Made by a program: the position numbers and the translations under genes. A stretch of DNA of 64,000 nt from Streptomyces bikiniensis (GTDB taxonomy: Bacteria > Actinomycetota > Actinomycetes > Streptomycetales > Streptomycetaceae). Shown here in pieces: positions 49,803 to 59,389 of this stretch. The notes beneath the pieces were generated by a model that ran no database searches, had not been told where the DNA came from, and saw only the letters and a list, made by a program, of their open reading frames with translations. Positions within the stretch are counted from its first letter, which is position 1. Every line of letters starts with the position of its first letter. Location of the stretch: positions 62,001 to 126,000 of the forward strand of contig JNWL01000004.1 in NCBI GenBank assembly GCA_000716465.1, given 5' to 3'.

Positions 49803-50906
49803 CTAGCGGCCCTGGAGCGCCTTGACGTTGTCGCCGAAGGTCCAGCCCTTCGAGCCGTCCCAGTTCGCCGACCAGGTCATCAGGCCCTTGAGGGCACCCT
49901 TGTAGTGGTTCCACGCCTGGGCCACGGCCGACGGCGCCATGTGGCCGCCGCCCGCGCCCGGCTGGGCGGGCAGGCCGGGGACCTGCTTGTCGTACGGGAC
50001 CCTGATCGTGGTGCCCTGGATCACCAGGCCCCTGTTCAGGCAGTCGGTCTGGGCGACGAACCCGGCGACGGTGCCGGCGGAGTAGGAGTCGCCCGAGCAG
50101 CCGTACATGCTGCCGTTGTAGTACTGCATGTTGAGCCACCACAGGCGCCCGTTGTCCGCGTACTTCTTGATGATCGGCAGGTACGCGCCCCAGATCGAGC
50201 CGTAGACCACGCTGCCGCCGGTGACGTACGCGGTCTCCGGGGCCATCGTCAGGCCGAAGCCGGCGGGCATGCGGGCGAGGACGCCGTCGATGATGCGGAT
50301 CAGGTTGGCCTGGGAGGTGGAGAGGGCGGTGATGGAGCCGCTGCCGACCAGACCGGTCTCGATGTCGATGTCGATGCCGTCGAAGTTGTACTTCTTGAGG
50401 ATCGGGACGATCGTGTCGACGAAACGGTCGGCGACGGCGGTGGAGTTCAGGTCGATGCCCGCCGTGGCCCCGCCGATCGACATCAGGATCGTCGCCCCGG
50501 CCGCCTTGGCGCGGCACATCTCGGCGGGGGTGGCGACGCGGACGGTGCTGTCCATGCCGTCCTCCCACAGCACCGTGCCGTCCGAGCGGATCACGGGGAA
50601 GGCGGCGTTGAGGACGTTGTAGCCGTGGGCGGCGAAGCGCGGGTCGTCGATGGGGGCCCAGCCGAAGGGCGGGTGGACGCCGTTGGCCGCGCCGTCCCAG
50701 TTCTCCCAGTACCCCTGGAGGACCTTTCCGGCGGGCTTCGGCTTGAGGGCGCAGGTGTCGGCGGCTCCGGTGGTGGAGACGGGGGCGGACACGGCGGTCC
50801 TGGTGGGCTCCGCGCCTTCGGCGGCGGCGGGCGCGGCGAGGGCTGCGGCCGCGAGGAGGGCGGCGAGACCCGCTCCGAGGACACGGGGGATCCAGGGGCC
50901 TGGCAT
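49803..50906 (-). CDS. Secreted GH18 chitinase
   Basis: A 367-residue family 18 glycoside hydrolase. A signal peptide spans 1-29 (ALAAPAAA-E). The catalytic motif DGIDIDIE ends in the acid Glu183. Other family markers are GYWENWDG (about 65-72), ILMSIGG (about 140-146), MAPETAYV and WWLNMQYYN. No carbohydrate-binding or fibronectin module is attached, so it is the single-domain type. It is secreted to cut chitin. ATG 50906 is used. A DasR-type operator lies 63-78 bases upstream, implying GlcNAc-linked control. Confidence 0.95.
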   Translation of the reverse strand: MPGPWIPRVLGAGLAALLAAAALAAPAAAEGAEPTRTAVSAPVSTTGAADTCALKPKPAGKVLQGYWENWDGAANGVHPPFGWAPIDDPRFAAHGYNVLNAAFPVIRSDGTVLWEDGMDSTVRVATPAEMCRAKAAGATILMSIGGATAGIDLNSTAVADRFVDTIVPILKKYNFDGIDIDIETGLVGSGSITALSTSQANLIRIIDGVLARMPAGFGLTMAPETAYVTGGSVVYGSIWGAYLPIIKKYADNGRLWWLNMQYYNGSMYGCSGDSYSAGTVAGFVAQTDCLNRGLVIQGTTIRVPYDKQVPGLPAQPGAGGGHMAPSAVAQAWNHYKGALKGLMTWSANWDGSKGWTFGDNVKALQGR

Positions 50907-50968
50907 GCGTGCTCCTTGGGACGTGGGGGGATGGGTCCTGGGGTGGCGCGCGCTCCAGCAGACCGTAG

Positions 50969-50984
50969 GTTGGTCCAGACCATC
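50969..50984 (-). promoter_or_regulatory. DasR-responsive element-like operator for the chitinase
   Basis: The palindrome TGGTCCAGACCA (50971-50982) lies 65-76 bases upstream of the chitinase ATG. The known dre consensus contains TGGTCTAGACCA, and chitinase promoters of streptomycetes carry it, so GlcNAc-6-phosphate-relieved repression by DasR is a good inference. One position differs from the consensus. Confidence 0.75.
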
Positions 50985-51073
50985 CGTCAACCACTCCTAC
51001 GGACGAGGGAGTTGACTCGTCCTTGCCGGAGCACCGCACGTGACCGGTGGCATCGTGCGCCCCCGGCCTCCCG

Positions 51074-51123
51074 CACCGGCGGCTTCGTACGCCGGTGGGT
51101 GCCGCGTACACCCGTCGGTGTAC
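51074..51123. promoter_or_regulatory. Two inverted repeats upstream of the GH89 gene
   Basis: CACCGGCG pairs with CGCCGGTG (51074-51081 and 51090-51097), and GTACACC pairs with GGTGTAC (51106-51112 and 51117-51123). The second begins 111 bases before the GH89 start and is a plausible operator. The whole divergent gap (50907-51233) holds these and the DasR-type site, and no further gene. Confidence 0.4.
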
Positions 51124-51233
51124 ACCCGTAAGGATGAGACCCCGGCGGACCCCGCTCCGCTTCCCCTCCCCGCAAGGGGGCGCGTAGGAGAGTGGTCGGA
51201 CGATCCGCCGGCCTCTTTCGAGCAGGGAACCAC

Positions 51234-53474
51234 ATGGGCAGTCGCCTGATCCTCCGATGCCGTCACGTCCTCGTCCTCGTGGTGCTCGTCGCCGCGGCGG
51301 CGGTGGCCCCCGGCGCGCTGTCCCCCGGGGGCGGGGCCGTCTCCGCCGCCGCGGCCCCCGCCGCGCCCGCCTTCGACGCGGCGCCCGCGCGGGCGAGCCT
51401 GGAGCGCCTGCTGTCCTCGCAGGCCCGGCAGTTCACCCTGGTCCCCGTCGCGCGCACGGAGTCCGGCGACCGCTTCGAGGTCTCCGGCACGGCCGGCCGG
51501 ATCCAGGTGCGGGGCACCTCGCCGGCCACGCTGCTCGCCGGAGCGGGCTGGTACCTGGAGCGGGTCGCCAAGGTGGACATCGGCTGGCCCGGCGACAGCC
51601 TCGACCGGCTGCCCGCCGTGCTCCCCGCCGTCCCCGGGACCCTCACCAGGTCGGCGAGCGTGCCGCACCGCTACGCCCTGAACGACACCGACGAGGGCTA
51701 CTCGGGCGCCTACCGGGACTTCGAGACGTACCGCCGCGACATCGACCTGATGGCGCTGCACGGCGTGAACGAGGTCTTCGTGCCGACCGGGGCCGAGTAC
51801 CCGTACTACCGGGCCCTCCAGGAGTTCGGCTACAGCGCCGCCGAGCTGCGGGACTGGATCCCCGCCCCCGGCCACCAGGCCTGGTGGCTGCTGCAGAACA
51901 TCTCCGGGTTCGCGGGCCCGGTCTCCGAGCAGCTGATCGAGGCCCGCGCCGCGCTCGGCGCCCGGATCGCGCGGCAGCTGCGCTCGCTCGGCATGACACC
52001 CGTCCTGCCGGGCTACTTCGGCACGGTGCCGCCGGGGTTCGCCGAGCGGAACCCGGGCGCGGTCACGGTCCCGCAGGGCAAGTGGGTGGAGTTCGACCGG
52101 CCCGACTGGCTGAACCCGACCGGCCCCGTCTTCGACCGCCTCGCCGCCGCCTACTACCGGGTCCAGCAGGAGCGGTTCGGCGACAGCGACATGTTCAAGA
52201 TGGACCTGCTGCACGAGGGCGGCGCGGCGGGCGGGGTCGACGTCGCCGCGGCCGCCGGGGCCGTCCAGCGGGCCCTGGAGGCCTCCCGTCCCGGCGCCAC
52301 CTGGGTCCTGCTCGGCTGGCAGCGGAACCCGACCCCCAAGCTCCTGAGCGGGGTGGACCGCGACCGGGTCCTGATCGTCGACGGCGTCTCCGACCGCTAC
52401 AACGGCCTCGACCGCGAGAAGCAGTGGAACAGCACCCCCTACGCCTTCGGCACCATCCCCAACTTCGGCGGGCACACCAGCATCGGCGCCAACACCGCGC
52501 TGTGGGGCGAGCGCTTCCACACGTGGCTGACCAAGCCGGGCTCCAAGCTGCGCGGCATCGCCTACCTGCCGGAGGCCACCGGCGGCAACCCCGCCGTGTT
52601 CGACCTGTTCACCGCGCTCGCCTGGGAGCCGGGCCCGGTCGACCAGCGGGCCTGGTTCGCCGACTACGCCGCCCGCCGCTACGGGGGCGCCGACCCGCAC
52701 GCCGCCGCCGCGTGGGAGCAGCTGCGCCTCGGTCCGTACAGCACGCCCGCGGGGACCTGGGGCGACCCGCAGGACAGCGTCTTCGCCGCCCGGCCGAGCC
52801 TCACGGCGACCACGGCCGCGCTCTGGAGCCCGCCGTTCGCCCGGTACGACGCCGCCACGGTGGAGCGGGCGCTGTCGGAACTGCTCCGGGTCCCGCCCGC
52901 GCTGCGGACCACCGACGCGTACCGCTACGACCTCGTGGACGTGGCGCGCCAGGCGCTCACCAACCGCGGCCGGGTGCTGCTGCCGAGGATCAAGGCCGCG
53001 TACGACGCCGAGGACCTGGAGCGCTTCCGGGCGCTGGTGCGCGAGTGGAACGCCGACACGGAGCTGCTGGGCCGGCTCGTCGGCTCCGACCGGCGCTTCC
53101 TGCTCGGCCCGTGGCTGGAGAGCGCCCGCTCCTGGGGCGCCGATCCGGCCGAGCGCGACCGGCTGGAGTACGACGTGCGCTCGATCCTGACCACCTGGGG
53201 CGGCCGGGGGCCGAGCGAGGGAGGGCTGCGCGACTACGCCAACCGCGAGTGGGACGGGCTCGTCCGCGACCTCTACGCGCCGCGCTGGGCCGCGTACTTC
53301 GAGGGCCTGGACACCGCCCTGGCCACCGGCGCCGCGCCGGCCGACGTCGACTGGTTCGCGACGGACGACGCCTGGGCCCGTAGCCACCGGCGCTACCCGA
53401 CCGCGCCGGCCGGCGACCCCTACGCCCTGGCGGCGGAGGTGCGGGACGCCCTCGCGGCGGCGTCCACGGCCTGA
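51234..53474 (+). CDS. Secreted GH89 alpha-N-acetylglucosaminidase
   Basis: A 746-residue secreted enzyme related to human NAGLU and bacterial GH89. After a basic N-terminus and signal (about 8-40) comes a small N-terminal domain, then the (alpha/beta)8 catalytic region with YALNDTDEGYSGAY-like start, MALHGVNEVFVPTG, GGTIPNFGGHTSIGANTALW-like strand (about 410-425) and a C-terminal helical domain. It would release terminal alpha-linked GlcNAc from glycans. ATG 51234 follows GCAGGGA. It diverges from the chitinase, a sensible pairing for amino-sugar scavenging. Confidence 0.9.
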   Translation: MGSRLILRCRHVLVLVVLVAAAAVAPGALSPGGGAVSAAAAPAAPAFDAAPARASLERLLSSQARQFTLVPVARTESGDRFEVSGTAGRIQVRGTSPATLLAGAGWYLERVAKVDIGWPGDSLDRLPAVLPAVPGTLTRSASVPHRYALNDTDEGYSGAYRDFETYRRDIDLMALHGVNEVFVPTGAEYPYYRALQEFGYSAAELRDWIPAPGHQAWWLLQNISGFAGPVSEQLIEARAALGARIARQLRSLGMTPVLPGYFGTVPPGFAERNPGAVTVPQGKWVEFDRPDWLNPTGPVFDRLAAAYYRVQQERFGDSDMFKMDLLHEGGAAGGVDVAAAAGAVQRALEASRPGATWVLLGWQRNPTPKLLSGVDRDRVLIVDGVSDRYNGLDREKQWNSTPYAFGTIPNFGGHTSIGANTALWGERFHTWLTKPGSKLRGIAYLPEATGGNPAVFDLFTALAWEPGPVDQRAWFADYAARRYGGADPHAAAAWEQLRLGPYSTPAGTWGDPQDSVFAARPSLTATTAALWSPPFARYDAATVERALSELLRVPPALRTTDAYRYDLVDVARQALTNRGRVLLPRIKAAYDAEDLERFRALVREWNADTELLGRLVGSDRRFLLGPWLESARSWGADPAERDRLEYDVRSILTTWGGRGPSEGGLRDYANREWDGLVRDLYAPRWAAYFEGLDTALATGAAPADVDWFATDDAWARSHRRYPTAPAGDPYALAAEVRDALAAASTA

Positions 53475-53516
53475 GGCCCCCTCCCAGCGGCGTCCACGGC
53501 CTGAGGTCCCCCTCCC
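53458..53516. repeat. Direct repeat overlapping the end of the GH89 gene
   Basis: GCGGCGTCCACGGCCTGAGG occurs at about 53458 and again 30 bases later, each followed by a C-rich run. The first copy contains the gene's stop codon, so the last codons and stop have been tandemly duplicated into non-coding DNA. Confidence 0.85.
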
Positions 53517-53521
53517 GGCCC

Positions 53522-53560
53522 CGGGCCGCGTTCCGGTCTCCGGCACCGGAACGCGGCCCG
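53522..53560. terminator. Terminator after the GH89 gene
   Basis: A perfect 14-base stem (53523-53536 with 53546-53559), extendable at both ends, about 50 bases beyond the stop. Confidence 0.88.
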
Positions 53561-53609
53561 TCCGCGTAGGCTTCGGCCGGTACGACGGACGGGGCAGGGG
53601 GCGAGGCGC

Positions 53610-55721
53610 ATGTCGGAGGAGACGGCCCGGAGGTGGGGGTCTACCCTCGATTCGGTCGTGGTGTACGCGGAGGGCGCGGTCTGCCGCCGCCTGGCCCGGG
53701 GCGCCGTGCCCCCGGACGGCCGGGTACGGGTCGCGGGACTGCCCCGCGCCCTGGAACCGGGCTCGCTGCGGGCCCGGGTCCTGGGACCGGCCGGAGTCCG
53801 GGTCACCGAGGCCCGGGTGGAGGTCGCGTCCGAGCCGCTCGGCGACGGCGCGCCCGACGCGCTGCGGCGCGAGGTCGAGCGGCTGCGCGACGCGTGCGCG
53901 GCGGCCCAGGGGCGCCGGGACCGGCAGCGGACCCTGATCGCGGAGGTCGAGGGCCTGCACCCGGTCTCCCCGGCCCGCAAGCGCGAGGACCCGTACCGCC
54001 GCACCGCGGTCGACGCCTGGCTGGAACTCGCCGACTTCGTCGACGAGCGGCTGGCCCGGCTGCACGCGCGCCTCGTCGAGCTGGAAGAGGAGCTGCGCGA
54101 CGCCGAGCACGCGCTCTCCGTCGCCGCCGACCGGCTCGCCCGAGCCTCCACCGACGCCCCTTCGCCCCACGTCGGGACCACCGTCTCCGCCGTCCTGACC
54201 CTGGAGGGCGCGGTCGGCGGGGAGGCTCCGGCGGAAGTGGAACTGGAGCTGGAGCTGGAGTACGGGGTGCCGGGCGCCGTCTGGGTGCCGGCCTACCGCC
54301 TCTCGCACCACCGGGGCGACGACGGGGGGCGGTTGGTGCTGCGCGCCTCGGTCGCCCAGCGGACCGGCGAGGACTGGACCGGGGTGCGCCTCGCCCTGGC
54401 CACCGCCGACCTGCGGCGCCGCACCGACCTGCCCCGGCTGCGTTCCGTGCGGATCGGGCGCCGGCAGGCGGCCCCCGCGCCGTCCGGCTGGCGCGAGCCC
54501 CCGGCGGGCCTCTCCGACCTCTTCGCCGGGTACGAGGCGGCCGGACCCCGGCCCGTTCCGGCCTCCGCCTCCGGCGGTGCCGTGGCGGGCTCCGTCGCCG
54601 TGCCGGTCGCGGCCGCCCCCGCCCCGACGCCGCCTCCGGCACCGACGCCCCCGGCCTTCGCCGGGCCGCCGACCCTCACCGGGGCTCCCCCGCCGCCCGG
54701 CGGCGGGTACGGCTTCGCGCCCGAGCCCTACGGCGGGCCTCCGGCGCCGGCGCCGCAGGGCTACGGCGGGGCGCCCGGCGCCGCACCGGGCTCCGTCTCC
54801 CGGTCCCCCCGCCGTGCCATGGCGCCCGCCGCTCCCGGCGCTCCCGCCCCCGCCGCGGCGGCCCCGCCACCGCTCCCGGCACCGTCCGGTCCGCCGCGGC
54901 CGAGCGGCGACGAGCTGGACTACGCCTCCCTCGTCCTGTCCGGCCCCGACGACCGGGGCCCGCGCCGGGGACGCCTGTTCCCGGACTCCTCCTCCGACGC
55001 CGTGACGACCGAGTACCGCCGCCGCGCCGAGGGGGTGGCCGCGCTGCCGCTGCCCCGGCACGCCGTGCGCCCCCGGGAGTCGGCGGGCTCCTTCGACCAC
55101 CGCTTCGACGCCGCCGCCCGCGCCGACGTCCCTTCGGACGGCACCTGGCACACCGTCACCGTCGGCGAGATCCCGGTCGGCCTGCGCACCGAGTACCTCT
55201 GCGTCCCGTCCGTGGAGGAGACCGTGTACACGACGCTCGTGGTCTCCAACGCCACCGGGCAGGCCCTCCTCGCGGGCCCGGTGGAGGTCACCGTCGACGA
55301 CGAGTTCCTGCTGACGGCCGCGCTCCCCACGCTCGCCCCCGGCGGTGTCCGGCGGCTGGGCCTGGGCCCGGCCGAGGCGATCCGCGTGACCCGCCGCACC
55401 CACCTGCGGGAGTCGACCGCGGGCCTGCGCAACAACGTCACCGTCCTCGACCACCAGGTCCACGTGGAGCTGGTGAACCGCCTCGCGGCGCCCGCCGTCG
55501 TGGAGGTCCGCGAGCGGGTGCCGGTCACCTCCGAGCCCGACGTGCGGATCGAGGAACGGGCCGGCTGGGCGGTGCCCGAGGACGGGCCCGAGGAGCACGC
55601 GGCGGGCACCCGCGTCCGGCGGGTCGAACTCCCCGCCGGCGGCACCGCCGTCCTCGAAGGCGGCTACGAGATCCGCATCCCGGCCGGCAAGGCCCTGGTC
55701 GACGGCAACCGCAGGAGCTGA
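53610..55721 (+). CDS. MuiA-like DUF4139 protein with a Pro/Ala-rich insert
   Basis: A 703-residue protein of the mucoidy-inhibitor MuiA/DUF4139 family. The N-terminal DUF4140-like part (about 10-110, VVVYAEGAVCRRLARG) and a coiled-coil helix (125-185) precede the DUF4139 beta-domain, which starts at VWVPAYRLSHH (about 225) and resumes after a disordered insert of 130 residues (about 300-430, Pro/Ala/Gly-rich). No signal peptide, so it appears cytoplasmic. Function is unknown; the E. coli family name comes from a mucoidy phenotype. A paralogue lies six bases downstream. Confidence 0.85.
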   Translation: MSEETARRWGSTLDSVVVYAEGAVCRRLARGAVPPDGRVRVAGLPRALEPGSLRARVLGPAGVRVTEARVEVASEPLGDGAPDALRREVERLRDACAAAQGRRDRQRTLIAEVEGLHPVSPARKREDPYRRTAVDAWLELADFVDERLARLHARLVELEEELRDAEHALSVAADRLARASTDAPSPHVGTTVSAVLTLEGAVGGEAPAEVELELELEYGVPGAVWVPAYRLSHHRGDDGGRLVLRASVAQRTGEDWTGVRLALATADLRRRTDLPRLRSVRIGRRQAAPAPSGWREPPAGLSDLFAGYEAAGPRPVPASASGGAVAGSVAVPVAAAPAPTPPPAPTPPAFAGPPTLTGAPPPPGGGYGFAPEPYGGPPAPAPQGYGGAPGAAPGSVSRSPRRAMAPAAPGAPAPAAAAPPPLPAPSGPPRPSGDELDYASLVLSGPDDRGPRRGRLFPDSSSDAVTTEYRRRAEGVAALPLPRHAVRPRESAGSFDHRFDAAARADVPSDGTWHTVTVGEIPVGLRTEYLCVPSVEETVYTTLVVSNATGQALLAGPVEVTVDDEFLLTAALPTLAPGGVRRLGLGPAEAIRVTRRTHLRESTAGLRNNVTVLDHQVHVELVNRLAAPAVVEVRERVPVTSEPDVRIEERAGWAVPEDGPEEHAAGTRVRRVELPAGGTAVLEGGYEIRIPAGKALVDGNRRS

Positions 55722-55727
55722 CCCACC

Positions 55728-57290
55728 ATGACCACGGAATCCCGGCCGATCCCCCTTCCCGTCACCGCCGTCACCTGTCTGGAGGACCGCGCCCACGTCG
55801 AGCGCGCCGCCGTCGTCGACCTCGCGGCCGGTGTCCAGCGGCTGCGCCTCGGCCCGGTCAGCGCCCTGGCCGTCGACCGCACCCTCCACGCCGAGCCGGC
55901 CTCCGACGCCCCGGTGACCGTGCTCGCCGCGCGGATCGTCCGCACCTGGACGCCGCGCGGTCCGGTCCCCTCCTCCGAGGACGGTTCCGCCCTGCGGCTG
56001 CGCGCGCACGCCCTCGAAAAGGAACGGCGCACCGCGGAGCAGGAGCGCGACCGGTTGCGCGTCCGGCTCGACCTGCTCGGCAGGCTCGCCGCCGACCTGC
56101 TGCGCGAGATCCGCGAGGGCAGCGGCTCCGGCGAGAGCGAGGGCGAGCGCTGGGGCCGGGAGCTGGACCGCGTGGACGCCGAGCGCGACGCGTACGCCGA
56201 ACGGCTCCGGGCCGTCGAGGCCCGGCTGACCGGGCTCGACGCCGAGGACGACGCGATCCTGCGGGCCCTGGCCGAGGGCGAGCGGGAGCCCGCCGAGCTG
56301 GTCGCCCACGTGGAGCTGACCGTGGAGGCGGCGGAGGCGGGTCCGGCCCGGCTGCGGATCGGCCACCTCACCCCGTGCGCGCTGTGGCGGCCCGCCTACC
56401 GGGCCGTGCTCGACGGCGGTTCGCTGACCCTGGAGACCGAGGCCGTGGTCTGGCAGCGCACCGGCGAGGACTGGTCGGACGTGCGGCTGACGCTGTCGAC
56501 GGCCCGCTCGGCGCTCGCCACCGAGCCGCCGGGCCTGGTCGAGGACCGGCTGACGCTCAGGGACCGCTCCGCCGCCGAGCGCCGCACGGTCGACGTCGAG
56601 GTGCGCGAGGAGCTGATCGGGGACCTCGGGCCGGCGCCGGTGCTCGGCCTGCCGGGGGTCGACGACGGCGGCGAGGCGCGCATCCTGCACGCCCCCGCGC
56701 CGGTCTCCGTCTCCTCCGACGGCCGGGCGCACCGGGTGCCGCTCTCGGTGTTCACGACCGGCGCGGGCGACGAGTACGCCTGCTCCCCCGAGTTGTCCCC
56801 GCTGGTCACGCAGGTGGTGCGGTTCGACAACCGGTCCGGGCACGCCCTGCTGGCCGGACCGGTGGACCTGGTGCGCGGCAGCGGTTTCATCGGCCGCGGC
56901 GCGCTGGAGTTCACCGCTCCCGGCGCCGCCGCGGAGCTGGCCTACGGCAGTCGCGACGACATCCGGGTCGTCCGGTACGCCGAGGAGTCCCACGGCGCCG
57001 CCGGGCTCACCCAGCGGACCGTGGTCACCCATACGGTCCGACTGCACCTGTCCCGGTTCTCCGCCCCCGGCGAGGACGGGGAGCGGGTGGTCGTCCTGCG
57101 GGAGCGGATCCCCGTCTCCGAGGTCTCGGCGGTGGAGGTGCGCCTGCGCGAGGAGTCCTGCTCCCCCGCGCCGGCCTCGGTCGACGCGGAGGGCATCGTC
57201 CGCTGGGACGTCTCCCTGCCGCCGGGCGGCCGCCGGACGGTCACCCTGGTGTACGAGGTGTCGGCGTCCGCCAAGGTCGTGGGGATCTGA
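55728..57290 (+). CDS. MuiA-like DUF4139 protein
   Basis: A 520-residue paralogue of the preceding gene, without the large insert. DUF4140-like start (VTAVTCLEDRAHVERAAVVDL), a central heptad-rich helix (about 90-180, with EKERRTAEQERDRLRVRLDLL), then DUF4139 starting LWRPAYRAVLDG and including QRTGEDWSDVRLTLSTAR. The ATG at 55728 follows the previous stop by six bases, so the two are an operon and probably form a hetero-oligomer. Function unknown. Confidence 0.87.
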   Translation: MTTESRPIPLPVTAVTCLEDRAHVERAAVVDLAAGVQRLRLGPVSALAVDRTLHAEPASDAPVTVLAARIVRTWTPRGPVPSSEDGSALRLRAHALEKERRTAEQERDRLRVRLDLLGRLAADLLREIREGSGSGESEGERWGRELDRVDAERDAYAERLRAVEARLTGLDAEDDAILRALAEGEREPAELVAHVELTVEAAEAGPARLRIGHLTPCALWRPAYRAVLDGGSLTLETEAVVWQRTGEDWSDVRLTLSTARSALATEPPGLVEDRLTLRDRSAAERRTVDVEVREELIGDLGPAPVLGLPGVDDGGEARILHAPAPVSVSSDGRAHRVPLSVFTTGAGDEYACSPELSPLVTQVVRFDNRSGHALLAGPVDLVRGSGFIGRGALEFTAPGAAAELAYGSRDDIRVVRYAEESHGAAGLTQRTVVTHTVRLHLSRFSAPGEDGERVVVLRERIPVSEVSAVEVRLREESCSPAPASVDAEGIVRWDVSLPPGGRRTVTLVYEVSASAKVVGI

Positions 57291-57470
57291 GGGCGGGGCG
57301 CCCGGGCCGCCCCTCCTCCGGTCCCGTGTCGCGGAGGGTCGCCCCCGGGTGACTCCTCGTGGCCGTGGACGTACTTGCGCGGATTGCTTCCGCATGCCTG
57401 ATGCACTGTGGCCTCTTCCGGTGCAGACTGTGCAACAGATGGCGTCACATCCTGTCTGGAGGCCGAAAGA

Positions 57471-59282
57471 GTGAACGGCGGGAGCGACAGGCGGCGCCTG
57501 ACCGGCCGCGCCTCGGCCGGGAGCGGTCCGTCGGCCCGCCGGTCGGCCGGCGCGGGCGCGCGGTTCCGCAGGAGCAGGGGTCTGTTGCCGCCCGACCGGT
57601 TCACCACCCGCAGTCAGCTGGCGTGGCTGAATTCCGCCACCTCCAGGATCGGTACGACCCTGGACCTGGAGCGCACCGCGCAGGAGCTGGCCGAGTTCAC
57701 GGTGCCCCGGTTCGCCGACGGCGCCGCCGTGGACGTCCTGGAGAGCGTGCTGCGCGGCGAGGAGGGGGCGCGGTGGACCGGGGAGGGCCTTCCTCCGCTG
57801 CGGGCCACGGCGCTGTGCGCCATCGAGGAGCTCGCCTCCCTGGAGCCGACCCCGGTGGGCGAGACCTACGTCCAGTCCGAGGAGCGGCACGAGACGCTGC
57901 TGCACCGGTACTGCCTCCGGCAGGGCAAGCCGGTCCTGCTGAGCCGGATGCGGGGCGACGACTTCGCCCGGGTGGCGCCGTCGGCGAGCGCGGCGGCGCA
58001 GATGCGGGCCGCCGGGGTGCACAGCTACCTGGCCGTTCCGCTGATCGCGCGCGGGCTGCTGCTCGGGAGCGCCGACTTCGTGCGCGGCCCGGGGACGCCG
58101 CCGTTCTCCTCCACGGACCTCGCGCTCGCGGAGCAGCTCGCCTCGAAGGCCGCCGTCTTCATCGACAACGCGCGCCTGTACGGGCGTGAGCGCGAGCACG
58201 TGGTGTCGTTGCAGCGCAGTCTGCTGCCGCGCGCGACGCCGGTGACGCCGGGGCTGCGGCTGCACTCGGAGTACGCGCCCTCGACGGCCGGCCACGGGGT
58301 GGGCGGGGACTGGTACGACGTGATGGCGCTGCCCGGCGGGCGGACGGCCCTGGTGGTGGGGGACGTGATGGGGCACGGGCTGCCCGCCGCCGCCACGATG
58401 GGGCGGCTGCGGGCCGTCGCCCGTACGCTGATGACCCTGGACATGGCTCCGGAACGGGTCCTGGCGCGGCTCGACCTGGCCACCCGCGACCTGGAGGACG
58501 AGCAGGTCGCCACGTGTCTGTGCGCGGTGTACGACCCGGCGGACTCCAGCTACACGCTGGCCAGTGCGGGGCACCTGCCGCCGCTGCTGCTCGACGGGCG
58601 GGGCGCGGCCGACTTCGCGGACGTGCCGGCCGGCGCTCCCCTGGGCGCGGGGGTGATCCCGTACGATCCGATCCGGCTGAAGGTGCCCGACGGCGGTCAT
58701 CTGGTGATGTACACGGACGGGCTCATCAAGACCCGGACCGAGGATCTGGACGAGCAGTTGGAGCGGCTGCGGTCGGCCGCGCTCGGCCTCACCCCCGGGG
58801 CGCTGGAGGCGGGCGGTCTGGTGGAGCGCGCTCCGGCCGGGGCCGAGCGGTTCGACGAGGCGGTGCTGCTCGTCGCGACGGACGCGCCGTCCCCGCGCGA
58901 CGACCTGCGGGTGTGGGAGCTGCCGAAGGACGGGCGGGCGGCCTCCGCCGCCCGGAAGCTGGTCACGGAGCAGCTCTCCGCGTGGGGTCTCGCGGAGCTC
59001 GCGGACGTCTGCGAGCTGGTCGTCTCCGAACTCGTGGGCAACGCGCTGCGGTACGGCAACGGGCCGGGCGAGCTGCGGCTCTGGCGCGGCGAGCGGCTGG
59101 TCGTGGAGGTCTCGGACACGGGCCCCGACCTGCCGCAGATCCAGCACGCGGACCTCAGCGACGAGGGCGGGCGGGGGCTCCAGCTCATCAACATGCTCTG
59201 CCGCCGCTGGGGTTCCTGCCGCACCGTCACCGGCAAGGCGGTCTGGGCGGAGCAGAACATGCCGGGCGCCCAGGAGTTGTAG
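57471..59282 (+). CDS. GAF-SpoIIE phosphatase with C-terminal HATPase domain
   Basis: A 603-residue signalling protein. Order: basic leader; GAF domain about 45-225 (LLHRYCLRQGKPVLL, VPLIARGLLLGSADFVRG); SpoIIE/PP2C phosphatase about 250-460 with GVGGDWYDVMAL, GDVMGHGLPAAA and MYTDGLIKTR carrying the metal-binding Asp; and an anti-sigma-type HATPase about 485-600 (VSELVGNALRYG, GRGLQLINMLCRRW). Proteins of this plan regulate partner-switching sigma control. GTG 57471 follows GGAGG eight bases away. No target gene is adjacent. Confidence 0.93.
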   Translation: MNGGSDRRRLTGRASAGSGPSARRSAGAGARFRRSRGLLPPDRFTTRSQLAWLNSATSRIGTTLDLERTAQELAEFTVPRFADGAAVDVLESVLRGEEGARWTGEGLPPLRATALCAIEELASLEPTPVGETYVQSEERHETLLHRYCLRQGKPVLLSRMRGDDFARVAPSASAAAQMRAAGVHSYLAVPLIARGLLLGSADFVRGPGTPPFSSTDLALAEQLASKAAVFIDNARLYGREREHVVSLQRSLLPRATPVTPGLRLHSEYAPSTAGHGVGGDWYDVMALPGGRTALVVGDVMGHGLPAAATMGRLRAVARTLMTLDMAPERVLARLDLATRDLEDEQVATCLCAVYDPADSSYTLASAGHLPPLLLDGRGAADFADVPAGAPLGAGVIPYDPIRLKVPDGGHLVMYTDGLIKTRTEDLDEQLERLRSAALGLTPGALEAGGLVERAPAGAERFDEAVLLVATDAPSPRDDLRVWELPKDGRAASAARKLVTEQLSAWGLAELADVCELVVSELVGNALRYGNGPGELRLWRGERLVVEVSDTGPDLPQIQHADLSDEGGRGLQLINMLCRRWGSCRTVTGKAVWAEQNMPGAQEL

Positions 59283-59389
59283 CGGAACGGGGCAGAGTAC
59301 CAGCGAGCCGCCGTTCCCGTACGCAGTACGCAGACTCTCCACACACGCGCGAACACACGGGGTAGTCATGGAGGCCAGGAGGGAACACC

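Noticed and set aside
50997..59369. A 2790-codon open frame on the minus strand
   Set aside because: It runs antisense to GH89, both DUF4139 genes and the SpoIIE gene, all with recognisable domains; it is a GC-rich shadow.
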